Assembly (NCBI GenBank): GCA_026413225.1 | Contig: CM048572.1 | Span: 8,618,001-8,682,000, forward strand | Reading direction: 5' to 3' | Length of the DNA: 64,000 bases | Source: Otis tarda | Lineage: Eukaryota; Chordata; Aves; Otidiformes; Otididae | Part shown: positions 26,801 to 38,726 of the stretch, in pieces | How the letters are laid out: each line of letters starts with the position of its first letter | Position numbering within the stretch: the first letter of the stretch is position 1 | The notes under the pieces: model-generated | Seen by the model: only the letters and a program-made list of their open reading frames with translations | What the model was told of the DNA's origin: nothing | Databases searched by the model: none | Translations under genes and position numbers: made by a program

Positions 26801-27504
26801 GAGAGAAATGTAAATGTTCTGCGTGTGTCAGACACACGCTGTAACCCTGAGGCATCAACTGTGAAACAACAGAGCAAAGAAAAAAGAATTTATTTCTTCG
26901 CTTCCAGCTTCTCGACCTGTGCAACACAATAAATTGGACAAATTAATCCCCTGTGTAACACCCTGCATGACTGCAGTTATAAAAGGTGGCTCCTTCTTTT
27001 TCCACAACAAGAACTGGCAAGCCCCCAGATCCCACGTAGGTAGCTATAGTATTTGATGCAGTACATGGGTTATTGACACGTTCTTTGCCTCAGATACACA
27101 TAGCATCACATCCAAAGGAAATAACGGACAATAGAAAAGATGGCCTGACTTGAAGGAACAGAGGAAAGAGAAAAATAAACCCATACATTTCTCTATATAT
27201 TTCTTGTTTTCCTTTGGAAGGTGCTTCTATGGAATGATGGTCGGTACTGCTTTAAGATGGGAGAGATCTAATTAATGGAAAGGGTTTTTTTTTTGCTGTT
27301 GAGCTTAAAAAACAAGCAAACTGTTTTATTCATACATTGCAGACATTGGGGATGGCTGTAAGAAATGCGTTGATTAAAGACAACACACTGGAATATAAGG
27401 TCAGACAAACACATTAGCCTGTAGCAACAATTTCCCCAACAATTAAACAAGAACTTTAAGGATATACTGTAACAGTAAAATCCTCAAATAAAACTGCTCC
27501 AGTT

Positions 27505-27745
27505 AAGTAAGGCCCAGTGGTAAAATCCCTCCTTGCCCGAGACAGTATTCTGCCCTTGGAATGCTTGGAAGTTAGTGAAGCCCAGTTCATCTCTCCAGCT
27601 CCCCTGCTGATAATGTGTTCTCATCTTGGACAAATCACTTCTCCCTGAGCATCATTTCCTATTTTGCTTGTAAGCATACTGGGGCAAGAACTGTCTCTTA
27701 CTACATCATACAATCCTGATCATTGTTCTGCCTTCTAGAAACTAT
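27505..27745 (+). repeat. Ancient MIR/CORE-type SINE in the KCNG1 intron
   Basis: The order of segments matches amniote MIR-type SINEs. A CORE-like GGACAAATCACTTCTCC (about 27629) is followed by a TTTCCTATTTTG block, GGGGCAAGAACTGTCTCTTACT, and a tail like CTTCTAGAAACTATGGTAATACA seen in reptile and bird copies. The left end is uncertain. It is diverged, hence old, and lies antisense to KCNG1. Confidence 0.55.
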
Positions 27746-29055
27746 GGTAATACAGAATAACTGGCCCACAACAAGGGCTCTTGGTGACTCTAAATGGTGT
27801 GGTGTGCATGTGAAGCAAGATATAACATCTTTTCAGACATCTGTCTTGCACAAGATGATATTCTTATCCATTACGTCTGGTGAAGAAATCGAATTATAAA
27901 TCTGTACTGCCCTTACTTTCAGCTGAAATTCAGGAAGGGTACCAGACTCCGAGACAATGGGGAAAGAATTACTAAAGATGCCCTTCTGAGGGAAAGAAAC
28001 AGGAATCATGAGTAACATGCTAAAATTCCACTGCAAGTGTTGTTTCCCCTCTCAGTGTCCTCTGCAGTATTTTGAATTCTGCAGTGCATCTCTGATGTAA
28101 TCAGAGCTCCTGCAAGGAGTCCTGGTACTGCTCTGTGATGCAGACAATTCAAAGTTGCGCCTGGATGATAACAAGCATGCAAGGAAGATGCATAACTCCC
28201 TCCTAGACTCTCCTATCAATTCCAGTCCCTGGAACTTGTCTCTGTTGCTTTCTACCATTTGTAAATTAAGTTTAAAAAAGAAAAAGTTTCAGATTTCAGT
28301 GCAGGTTGAATATGAATATAGTGGTTTTTTGGAAAGAATTCCGTAAGAAACTGATTTACAGTTTAGTGATCCTCCCCCTTTTATTCTTTCCTTAGTTAAA
28401 ATAAGCAGTATTTCCAAGCAGTGTTAAATTCAGCTATTTTCTGACACATGATTTCTGTACTGTATCGACACTGTCAGGGTACCCTCCTGAAATACTTTAA
28501 GCTATTCGCATGCAGCTCTTTACGTAGTAAGAACTGATCTCAAACTTCAACTCTGCTTGCAAAGTGAACTTCCAGCCAAATCAAAGTAAGACTTATAAGG
28601 TCAATGTATAATATGAAACAAAACTATCCTGAAAAAACATATAATCTGAAAAAATATGCTCATATCTGTATATTGCTCCCCTTGATCTGGACAGTGCTAT
28701 GCTTTTTGGCATCTTACAAGAACCTGCAAACTGAATTATGAAAAAAAGGTTACTCAGTGTTTGTTTTTTTTAAAGCTGAGCCTTATTCTGACAATAATAA
28801 TCAGAAGTGAAATAACTTATAGCAGATAACTTATATCCCCAGGAGAACGTTCTGCAATACATTGGAACTAATAACTACAGTTGTTATCCTGCTGTGAGAC
28901 ATATTTACCTTAATAGATTTTAGTTACTTACATTCAAAACAATCTCTTAAATATCTTTTTAAAAAGGAAAGGATTTGTCATTTATTTACATAAGTACATA
29001 TTTTGCTACTGAAATGAAGAGATACGCCGTCATGGAAGAGTTATTTTACACGTCG

Positions 29056-29066
29056 CCCCCCCCCCC
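29056..29066. repeat. Poly-C tract (11 C)
   Basis: An uninterrupted run of 11 cytosines just outside the KCNG1 CpG island, preceded by GTCG. Length calls in such runs are error-prone. Confidence 0.9.
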
Positions 29067-29239
29067 TTCTTTTCCAATGAAAAAAATCTGCCAGAAATAC
29101 ATTGTTTATCAAGAATAGTTAACTTGATGTGTTAGTTGCCAACGAACAGAAGTCAGTAAATAGATCAATATAAAAGACATATCTTAATTACTTTAAAATT
29201 AAAGCCATAAAGGACCTTCGGATTAGGCAGAGAAGAAGA

Positions 29240-30510
29240 AATTTGCAACGCAAGCCTCCATCCCGCGCTGCGCAGGCAGAGGGCTCGGGGAGAGGGAGAG
29301 CCGGGGAGGGGAAGAGCGAGCATCACAAACCGAGCCCGAGGATCAGCCTGGCCAGCCGTCAGCCACCTCCGCGGCAGGACAGGGGGGAGCCGGGGACGAG
29401 CCGAGCGGTGCCCTTCGCCAGCCGACCGCCTCCTGCTGCTGGCAGCACAGGCAGCCCGGGCTCGGGGAGGGATGGCGGCGCGGGGGGACAGTCCCTTTCT
29501 TCCATCCCTGCTGCGGGAAAAAACCTGTTGCTACCAACCGTGCACGAACCCGCACGACCCGCCCCTCCACCTCCGCCCCCTCCCCGCCACGCAGACCCCT
29601 CCGGGAGTGGACAGCGGGATCCCAGGGGAACACCCCCCCCCCACCCCTCGTGGCCCCGGCCGGGCTCTGCCTCCCGCGACGGGGCGATGCCCGCAGCCCC
29701 GCCGCTCCCCCGCGGCATCCGCGGGAAGGCGGCCCCGAGCCGCTCCTGGAAGAAAAGTTCCCGGGAAACTTGCCTGCAAGTTGCCCGCGGCGTGGGGCCG
29801 GGCAGCGAGCGCGGCCGCCGGGAGCCCCGCGGCGTGGGGGTCGGCGGCGGCGCCGGGCCGTGCTTTTACCGCGCTGCGCCGGCGCTGCGCGGGGCGGGGG
29901 CGGCCGCGTGCGCGGGGCGGGCGGGCGGCGGGGCCCCGACCCTCCGCACGGTGCGGGGGAGTGGGGGAGGCTCCGCACCCCGCGGAAAGCCCGCGGCCCG
30001 CCCCGCGCCTGTGCGCGGAGCGCTCCGCACCGAAGCCCAGCGGGCCCGCGCTAAGCTGCCGGCGGGGTCGGGGGTGGAGCGGCTCCCCGCGCTCCCCCGC
30101 GCGGAGGCCGCGGTTCCCCGGGGGCAATGGTGGGCTGGTGCGGGCAGCGCAGCGAGCCCGGCCGGGCTGGGCCGTGTCCGCCCAGCCCGCGCCCGTTACG
30201 CGCCCGCGGTGTGCGGGGCAGGGCCCCCGGCGGCAGCGCTCCGGGAGGGGCTGGGGGCGGCGAGGGGCCCGCAGGTGGCACCGAGCCGCTGCCATCGGCG
30301 ATGCAACTTCTGGTGCCTTTCCCGTTCCACGGTAACTTCATTTTTTTTTCTTTTTTTTTCTTTTTTTTTTTTTCCCTCGACAGAAGTGGCATTAAAAGTG
30401 GCCGTTAAAGCATAAATGGTAACGTGTCCCCCCCCACACCCCACAGCGGCGACTGCAGAGGGCAAAACCAGCGCTCGGTTCCTGCGCACCCTCGCAAAGT
30501 GCAGCCACAG
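29240..30510 (-). promoter_or_regulatory. KCNG1: CpG island, probable KCNG1 promoter and non-coding first exon
   Basis: Extremely GC- and CpG-rich for about 1.2 kb, upstream of the KCNG1 coding exons on the minus strand. Several long open frames on both strands (for example 29243-30415 plus, 29531-30295 minus) are composition artefacts: they read Arg/Pro/Ala/Gly-rich with no domain. One donor-like GCG|GTAAAA lies near 29870 on the minus strand and could end the non-coding exon; this is a weak guess. The island is interrupted by a long T-tract at 30341-30373. A clustered G-run segment (29281-29311) could form a G-quadruplex. No TATA box is placed convincingly on the minus strand. It could also serve a divergent plus-strand transcript. 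Confidence 0.7.
30341..30383 (+). other. Long T-tract with acceptor-like CAG inside the CpG island
   Basis: Thirty-three bases of almost pure T (two C interruptions) are followed by CCCTCGACAG at 30374-30383. On the plus strand this resembles a polypyrimidine tract and 3' splice site. On the minus strand it is a poly(dA) stretch of the nucleosome-disfavouring kind. No coding exon follows. Confidence 0.45.
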
Positions 30511-30714
30511 TTAAGGCACCGGTGCTGGTGACCCTCGGAGGTTCGGAGAGCGCTCCGTGTCTCCACTTTTTAATGACATTTGTTTGACATCTGGGTGGAA
30601 GTTGCTCTGTGTGGATTTAATCTCCGTTTTAAAGCAGTAAATTAAATCTTGGTGTCGGGGTTATAGAGACACTAGCAGCTTAAGCTCTGTCACAAACTCT
30701 GAACTGGAGATGTC

Positions 30715-30795
30715 CTTGCTCCTTGCAGGGGGGTTGGACTGGATGGCCTTTAAAGGTCCCTTCCCACCCAAACCATTCTGTGATTCTGTGACCCC
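30715..30795 (+). repeat. CR1 LINE 3' tail
   Basis: GGGGGTTGGACTGGATGGCC, then AAAGGTCCCTTCCCACCCAAACC and ATTCTGTGATTCTGTGA, match the CR1 3' end including its ATTCTATG-type terminal octamer repeats. Only the last roughly 80 bp are present, as usual for heavily 5'-truncated CR1 copies. It sits about 200 bp from the KCNG1 CpG island. Confidence 0.85.
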
Positions 30796-31436
30796 GTGTG
30801 CTGTTGTCCCCCGGTGGGTACAGAGATAATGATACTTCTGGCCTCTTGTTTTTCTCACCCGCGCAGGCACTGGGCTTGGAGGGCATTTCCTGCAGATGAG
30901 CGGGGACAGTCACTCCTAAGCTCAGGGGGACAGGGGCTGGCTCTTCTTAGGAGCATTGTGCCCTTCACCCAGAGCAATGAGGGGTCTCATTTCACGTGAG
31001 GTCCTTTGTTGCTATGGTAATACAAATGAAAAACCTATACTATGGTAATTTTAGCAAAATAGCACCTTTTTTTTTTTTTTCCTAAACTAAATTGGACTGT
31101 GGTTCAGAATTGTGTGGGCATTCAGAAATAGTCACGCTGATATCCTTGAACCATAGCTGTTAAACGGCAGTTGCGTAGAGGGCTGACAGCGGCTGTGGCT
31201 GTGGGCAACTTGGATTTCTTTTCCCCTGATATTGCTTATGATTTCTGTTTGACTTTGTGAAGGTTTCTTAGCATGGCTCTCAGCCTTTATCTGCAGAAGG
31301 GAGGTAACTGGCTTTACTGGCCCCAGTGCCATGTATAAAGAGTTTTGCCTTTTGTACAATAGTCTGTAACGATCTTGTTAATGAAAGCCTGTATTTTAAA
31401 AGCCTTTGTTGATAACTGCTGTCAAAGAGGAAGGAC

Positions 31437-32330
31437 ACATCAAGTAGGGTCTCCCAGGGAATTATCTGGGAACAGTTTTGGTCAGTGTTTTCTGTAATAA
31501 CTTGGGGGATGGAATGGAGGACACTTTTATAACATTTGCAGTGATTGTAACCATGGAGTGCAAGGCTGAGATTTCAAACGACCCTGATATACTGCAGACC
31601 CAGGCTAAACTCAACACAATAAAATTCTAGAAGAAAAATTATGTAGTACGCCGCATAGGAAGGAATATCACATGTCAAATGAGGACTATTAGTTAGGTAA
31701 AAATACTACAGGAGGTAATCTTGGGATTATAGCGGATCGCAGACTGTGCAGTGCTGCAAAATAGTCGTGTTGCTCTGAGCTCTAGTAACAGGAGGATCAC
31801 ATGTAAGACATCGGAGGGCGTTATTTCTGTTCCGCTTAGCACTAGTCAGACTTGGCTGAAGCACTCCATCCAGTCTCAAGCATTACACTTACTCTTAAAG
31901 AAAGACGTAGGCAAACAAGATAGGAGAATAGCAACACAAACTGTAAGAGGCTTAGGAGATGTAAGCTACAAGGAAAGATGGAATTTGATTATTGGATCTG
32001 GAAAAGAAAGCACAATGTAAGGATATGGCAACTGTCTTCAAATGTATAAACACATTTATAAAGATGTCAGTAAACTGTTGTTCTGTGACCACCAATGGAA
32101 GGATAAAAAGCAATTTACTAAAGTGCAATTAGGAAGATTATTTTAGATATCGGGAACAAACCAAACAAACCAGACAAACTATTCCTGTGTGAGTAGCTGG
32201 AATCTAAGCAGGTTGTAAATCTGTTTAATGGAAATTTAAAGGAAAGGTTGGATAAACAGTTACCAGGACTGGCTGTAGCATGTGTGACTGTGCCTTCGGG
32301 CAGGGGAGAGTTTCTGTGATCTTCTGAGAC
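31437..32330 (+). repeat. Ancient CR1/L3-clade LINE fragment, 3' part of reverse transcriptase and 3' UTR
   Basis: The order of recognisable pieces follows CR1/L3 elements. A degraded GVPQGSVLGP-like block lies at about 31447-31480. Next come DNA for FNIFINDL-like and FADDT-like motifs (31480-31550), then a CTTGGGATTATAGCGGATC segment (31719). After this are the CTCTGAGC...AACAGGAG block (31774), a GTTCCGCTTAGCAC segment (31830) and the GTTGGATAAACA 3' region (32248). It carries many stops and frameshifts and is long inactive. It is clearly older than the CR1 copies around it and is among the longest repeats in the window. Edges are approximate. Confidence 0.75.
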
Positions 32331-34044
32331 ATTTACCAGCCCATATTTCCATGATTTCTGACTGTCCACCAAGCTACACCTATCCTTTCAGGAAGAGGTG
32401 CAGCAGCATGGCACAAAAGCAGAACTCGTTACCGCCCCATGTGATTAATGCAGTGTTTTTACTATTTAATAAATCACACCAGATACGCTATTTGGATCAG
32501 CATCTCATTAACATCTGGAGACCAAGAGCAGCTCATGGAGACAGTGAGCAGAACTATGCATTGCAAGTAAGCGGTTTTCAAATCCAATTTTGAGCAACAA
32601 TGACTGAAAATTGTTACTGCTCATTGGACACTGTAAGTATAAATGTCCTGAAACCGGTTGATACTCACTGTAGCACATGTAAACACTTTGTTGGCAGATT
32701 CAGGTGAGGTCAAGGACTTCTTTGACATTGATGTAAGTAGAAGTCGAGTGTGAGATCATTGGCTGTGGCCACTGTTAACTCTGCTCTGCCAAACGGAGGT
32801 TTTTACTCTTCAGGTGTGTCTTGCCTACATCCTTCATGAGCACAGAATTCATGTGAAAAACAAAAATGATACATGCCCTTGAAGATAACAAGTAGTGCGC
32901 TAGCAGTTTTTGTGTAGTGATAAGCTGACTGCGTGGTGAACTGGCTGAGGATGCCCAAAGTGAATCTACTACTTTGTGCTCCTTGAGGAATTAGCATTGC
33001 CGCAGAGAAAAATTCTAATCCCACTTTCATTACCTTTGCAGCCTGTGGCTGCTTTTCCTTCTGTTCCTTTGATTGTTGACATTGAAATCCTGTTCTATCG
33101 TTTCTCTGGCTTTTGCAGATAATTCCAGCATCATTCTGCAGTCAGGAGCAGTGCTGCCAGCAAAACAAGGTATGTCAACTTCACAATACCTTTCACCTTT
33201 CACTTTCCAAACAAAGCAGGAAGGTAAATTCATTTCTTATAAAACAGAACTTAAATATCTACATGGCTGAAAGGTGAGAGTTTTCAAAACCAAGCTACAG
33301 ACCAAGGATTATTCACAGAACTTATTAATCAGAAAATTTCAACTAATGAATACATTACAGAAATTCCATCTGTTTGAGAAAAACTCTATAAACAGAGATA
33401 GAATAAAAACTCTTTGAATAAATAATGGATGGCAAATTATTCACCTGGTCGTAGAAAGCTTAATGCTTTTGTCTTTTAATGATGCTATATAATGTATATG
33501 CAAAATGTTAGGCTGAAAGTGGATAGCAGAGGCTACTGTTGCATAGAGGTTCAAAAAGGTCTCAAAAAAAAAAAGGTGTCAAAACCCATGATACCATCTG
33601 CCATGTGTCAGTGGTTTTCTCATACGGAACAAGGGCATTCCTTTAAGAAGAAGAAAATCTGTCTCTTTATTTTTGTTTATAGCCGGATTCATTTGTACCT
33701 TGATTTCTGCTGTTACGTGAAGAAAATGGTACCTATACTTGTGATTTTGGTCGGATACAGACTGTTAAGGGGAGTGAGAGAGAGTGCAAGCACTTAGTCA
33801 TCAGCCTTATCCACAGGGAAGGAGTCAGCAAGCATTTGTCAGCCTTCAGCTCTATCAGCCCTTTCAATGTGACAGTCTTAATGGGACAGAATGGCTTTAA
33901 GTGGCTAAAGATTAAGGTAATGATCATGGCTTGCTCTGAAATTTTCAAGCTGTGGGGCACTAGTGAGACCTCTTTGTTCACTCAATGGTTTGAGTGAACA
34001 CTGGTTTCAGACAACAGCTATTGTTTGATGGGATGCTGGGCACA
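32331..34044. other. Gene-free interval between LINE fossils
   Basis: AT-rich DNA with no recognisable exon, RNA gene or repeat. Open frames (for example 33492-33797) give low-complexity translations without family resemblance. Confidence 0.55.
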
Positions 34045-34595
34045 GTAGTATTGAGCAGCTCTCCTGAAAAGGAGTTAAGGGTTTTGGTAGACCACAAGCT
34101 GAATATGGCACTCATTAGATGACTTCTAGATGACTGTATCCAGTTTTGGCCACTCAGGACGGGAAAAACATTCATAAATTGGAGTGTGTTCAACAGAGGG
34201 CCACCAAGAAGGTCAGTGGATGGAGCACATGCTGTGTTGAGAGACCGACCAAGGGAACTGGGCTTTTCCAGCCTGGAGAAGAGCAGGCTTTGGGGAGACC
34301 TAATAGCTTCCAATATCAACAAGAAGGTTATCAGAAAGATAGAACTGGCTGGAGAACAGGAGATAACAGACATAAATTGAAACAAGAGAGTAAGGAAAAA
34401 CTTCTTTCCCATGAGGACAGTCAAGCAGTGGAGCAGGTGCTTGTGCCGTCTCCGTCCATGAATGTTTTCAAAAGCCAATTGAATTAAGCCCTGAGCAACC
34501 AAGTCTGCTCTCATAGCTAACCCTGCCTTGTGCAGGAGGCTGGACTAGAGACCTCCTGAAGTCTCTTCCAGCCTGAATGATTCTATGTTTCCATA
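34045..34595 (+). repeat. CR1 LINE 3' fragment
   Basis: It starts with a GAGCAGCTCTCC...GGTAGACCACAAGCTGAA segment, then CAGTTTTGGCC, CAACAGAGGGCCACCAAGA, CCAGCCTGGAGAAGAGCAGGC and GGAAAAACTTCTTTCCCATG. It ends GGCTGGACTAGAGACCTCCTGAAG...GATTCTATG, the CR1 3' terminus. There is an internal deletion after the CAAGCTGAA segment. An open frame at 34146-34487 contains a LE-VQ-RAT-like remnant of the LINE polyprotein C-terminus. It is inactive and 5'-truncated. Confidence 0.88.
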
Positions 34596-34600
34596 GTAAC
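34587..34600. promoter_or_regulatory. RFX X-box match at a CR1 3' junction
   Basis: GTTTCCATAGTAAC fits the RFX consensus GTHNYYATRRNAAC at all 14 positions. It begins within or directly after the last CR1 octamer, so the site may have formed at the insertion junction. Function is unknown. Confidence 0.4.
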
Positions 34601-37600
34601 GCTGTTTGAAATACTACTGTCGATGTCAGCTTCCCCTGAGGAGTTCAAGGTGACCACTGTGAGGGGACGTCTGTCCCCTCAAGGTAAGCAGGTTGCATGC
34701 TGGCTGCAGGTGGACCCAATTCTCTTGTCACTGTATGGTGACACATTTCTTTGGTGATTTATGGCCTATGCAGGCATTTTTGTTGCTTGCTCTTCTCATG
34801 TCTTTTCTCATGAATAGCTCCATTACTCTTAATGCAGTGCTTCTGTAGTGCACCTTCCCATGGACAAAGCTTCAAAACATGTCCCTGAATTTTATTACAA
34901 ATAAGCCAGTTAAAATAGCAGTTTGTCTTTTGCTGGAATTCACAGAGGTGCTTAGATCCAAAAGTGTTATATTACAAGGTTGCAATAGCAAGGGACTGGA
35001 CTCAACGGTCCACGTTCCTGTATTTCTGTGCTGCTCACATCTGGCACTGCCTCCTTCCACTGGAATAAACCTTCAGTGTGCCTACAAAACACGATCCACA
35101 GGCTTTTTCCATGCCCTGATTTGGGATGTGTCCCTTCCAGCCACACAGATGCTCGCTCGCACTGCAGCATTGCTCACCTCTACTGCAGTTCCCCAGTGCA
35201 GTGAAGGGCTCTGCCAGCCGGAAGAAATTGGCTAAAAGCCTCAGAATCGCTGTTCCAAGCGTGTCTCAAAGCTCTCAGTGCAGCTCCCCTTGAGCCCATG
35301 TAGGAGGTAAGCCCCGGTCTCCGCTGCAGCGATGTGTTTGGTTTTCGTGCTTTTTTCCAAGGAATGCTAAAGATTTCCTTGCCTGCCTTGCTTGAGGGAA
35401 ATGTGTCAATTTAATCACCTTACGCTCCCTTCATTGCCAGTTGAAATGTGTTTGACCAAATGTGGTTACCCACCTTAAGGTACATGAATAAACTGCGTCT
35501 GTCTCAACGGATCGCTCAGGGCTCAATTCACTGTAAAAGGTATGGTAGGTAATCCTGGCATTGATGCCCACGTCAGTGGTCAGAGGGGTCCCACCTGGAA
35601 TCACCTGCACTAGATCACAGAAGGTCTGTAGAAGAAAGAGGATTAAATTTGGACATCATACTCTCATCTTTAATCATTAAACAAATCTTCAGACATTCAT
35701 GTTTGGAGAAAAGCTTTCCTTTAGCTTTACCGCTCACACAGTTTCCTGAGTTTTGTGTTTGTATTTGTGCCTGTGCATGGGCAGAACCAGGCTTTTCTGC
35801 TGCTCTGCTTCTGTTTGTTCTTGCTGAAAATGATTTGGGAGAACTCCTGCATGAGCTTCTGCACGTCTGTACCGTGTTAGTTGTGGCATTGAAGGAGTGA
35901 AGAGTAACACATACCTCCTCCATCTGCAGCTCTGTAGATGTTATGTTTATATTTGCAAGGTGGCCGATGTAACTAAAATTAATTTACAAAGACTTCAAAT
36001 TTTACTCCAGTACCTCATACTACCAGCCTCCCGCCTCCCACACTGGTGGACATAAAACCAGAATCAGCATGAACTCTTACTCTACAAAGAAATTTAGGAA
36101 ATGAATAGGATCTAAAACTGGAAAACAGAAAGAAGTCAGGAGCTCAGTTGTGCAGAAAACCTCTTTTAATTTGAACAAGTAGAGATGTATGGATGTGCTT
36201 GAACATCCTCGCAGGGGTATAGTTTGACCCGTGCAGTGTGTGTTCCTAAACTTAATGAATGTCTGAGGTGCTTGGCTGTGCAGCCCTCTACTCCAGTTCA
36301 GGTTGCATCCAACCTTGGAAAATCCTGCATGAGTGAGGAAAGGAACGTCTGCATGCTTATATGTTGCAAATTTTGCAAACTCCTGCCTAATTTGTGTGGT
36401 TAACACACTAGCAAAGGGTGAACAGGAGGATTTCTGCATGCAGGTGACTCTTGTCACTTTGAATTCCTTTTCAGCTTAGGCATGCGACTGCGACTGTTTG
36501 GCACATAACCAAAGAACCAGGTTTAAAAAGAGTTATATTCCAAAAAGTTTGGTAAAATGCAGTGCTGGGTTTAAATAATTAATTTATATCATGTACCAAC
36601 AAGACCAGCAAAAGTGTTTACAGAAGACAAAGGCTCTTTGGCTGAAATGAGTTTCAGGGATCTGCTGTATTGAGACTACCAGGGACAGTGTATTATTTAT
36701 CATGGCTCTGGCAGACTTCCAAAAACATATCATTTTTTTTTCCAGATTGCTGAACTGAAAGAGTCTTGCAAGGATCTGAGAAATGCCTTCCCAAGCATGT
36801 GCTTAAGCTTCATTATTGTTCAGCTTTATGAGTAAGAATGGATGATGCTCCTAAATACTTTGTTACTGCATCTGCCTCAGATTAGTCAAAGAAAATCATC
36901 ATTCTTCTCCTGTGTTCAGGCACTGAAAAAAATGTAGGTGTATCTATATCGTTTACATGTGGGTCTAGGAATGTGTTTTTGAACCTAACTGATGCAAATA
37001 TGACTTCTACTAGGCAATTCGCAGTAAGCGTTGTTGGAGCTTTGTAGACCTTGCTGGTGTGGACTCCAGGTTGGTAAGTTTGGGTGCCAGCTGAGCATAT
37101 CCATGCTTTGCTTGGTCTGGAGGGGAGTGCAAAGCTCGCTGCAGCCATTCTCTCGTTTCCTTTTGCTGGAAAAGCCTCATGGCATCCAGCTCCCCTGGGC
37201 TCCCACAGTAGCGCACAACCATGGCTTTAATCACACCACCCATCTTCATCCCACCCATCGAATTGCAGTTCACTCCATACAGGCAAGGCACAGTGGGAAA
37301 ACCACGAGTACCGCCTCTGTAACTAATGGAACAGTCTAGAAGCAACAAAGAGCACAGCAGTGCTCCCTGCCTCCATCTCACCTTCAGCCATGAAGATTTT
37401 TGGGCTAAGAGAAGGCTCTCCAGAGGGCACAAGAATGGCCAAGACAGAAGATGGTATTTTCTCAAAAAAAATAGTGTCTCTTTGTGCTACCTCTTTTCCT
37501 CTCCATTAGATAAACTCATAGCTAAACATCCATATTCCTATCCTTTATTTCTCTAGGGCTAGTTTCTTGGGTTTACTTCATGGTGAAATTCCAGGGTGTC

Positions 37601-38726
37601 AAACTCCAAGCCCTCTGCAAGGAAACCAGAGAAATCTAAGGTCAGGCGTTCCCTTCTTTTAGTCTGTTTCCATTTGAATGCGAGTCTTTCAAATTAATGA
37701 CTTCTGTCAGCCCTTTCAAATTTCTCTGTCATGGACAGGAAAAAGAAATAGAGAGGCCAAATGGCCCTGCTTTCAAAACAGAATCTGTGGTATGAAACAC
37801 TTCAAGGGGGAGAGAGTCCTTAATGCCAAACTAAATTTACCAGTTGTTCCACGATGATAGATTCCTCAAACTGTCAAAATGTCACTGGAGGTGACCAGGC
37901 ACACAATTTTCAGGCGTTCACTTCTGTTCAAAGAAATAGTTAAGAAGATGAGATGAGCTTGCATTACGTTTCTTTTTCTAGCTCTGTCAATTTTTAATAC
38001 TTGTGATACATTCAGTGAATGTGAAATAATTATCTTAGTCATAATACTTTTGATTCATACAATAATATATTTTGTGTTGCAGTTTTTTAAATGATTTTGA
38101 CAATATAAAATAAAAAAAAAAAGCAAAAACCATCATGCATGACTATTGTAATTGCTGTTACAGAATGGTGTGGGTACACAGTACAATTGAAAGGATTTAC
38201 ATGTCAGTGTTTCTGCAAATGAAGGCAGTACTTACTAACAGCCTGATCCTTACGTTTCTCATCCAGAGGAATCTCATCCTTTCAGGTTTTTCCAAGCAAA
38301 GAGTAAATTAGAGCCTGGGGAATTTGTATTGTTTAAGTGAGCAGGTAACTGATACGAATGAGTATAACTTTTGGGCCCACACAGGCAGCCTTTCTCTGCA
38401 CAGGGCAGCAGTGGGTATGCGCTTAATTTGCTCGCTCAGCAGCTGGGCCGCGTGTGCAATTGCACCAGTAGGCACGGGGTAGGGCACTGGTAGACAGGGC
38501 AGAGAGATCTGAGTTCCTGTCTTAACTCTGCAACGCCAGTGAAATTACTGCACAGCCTGCGCTTGTTTTCCGGCAGTACTGTAGGTTTTTGTGTCTGCAA
38601 AGGCAGAACGTTTTCAATAGCAAGAAAATGCACGTTTGCCACTGGAAATCTTCCCTTTAGAAGGGGAGCCACCTGGAGAATAAACTGTAAAATAAGCCCT
38701 GAATGAGCTCCCAGGCTCAGTGGGAC
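34601..38726. other. Gene-free interval between CR1 copies
   Basis: No coding exon recognised. A possible degraded CR1/L3 3' end lies near 34990-35035 (GGGACTGGACTCAACGGTCC then TTTCTGTG), but it is too short to call with confidence. The remainder is non-repetitive to my eye. Confidence 0.5.

Larger units (their letters stand above)
23929..29239 (-). other. KCNG1: Probable KCNG1 5' intron
   Basis: The minus-strand sequence immediately upstream of 23928 reads TTTTTGTTCCAG, a good acceptor 46 nt before the start codon, so a non-coding first exon lies upstream. The nearest candidate promoter is the CpG island at 29.2-30.5 kb. The intervening 5.3 kb is AT-rich and has no recognisable exon. It contains an old MIR-type SINE near 27.6 kb and a C-run at 29056-29066. 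Open frames in it are short and unsupported. Confidence 0.6.

Noticed and set aside
29243-30415. Open frame of 390 codons (and several others on both strands) in the KCNG1 CpG island
   Set aside because: The translation is Arg/Pro/Ala/Gly-rich low-complexity sequence with no domain. Stop-poor frames are expected in such GC-rich DNA, and several frames on both strands are open at once.
34146-34487. 113-codon frame that looks like a small gene
   Set aside because: It lies inside a CR1 LINE fragment and is a remnant of that element.
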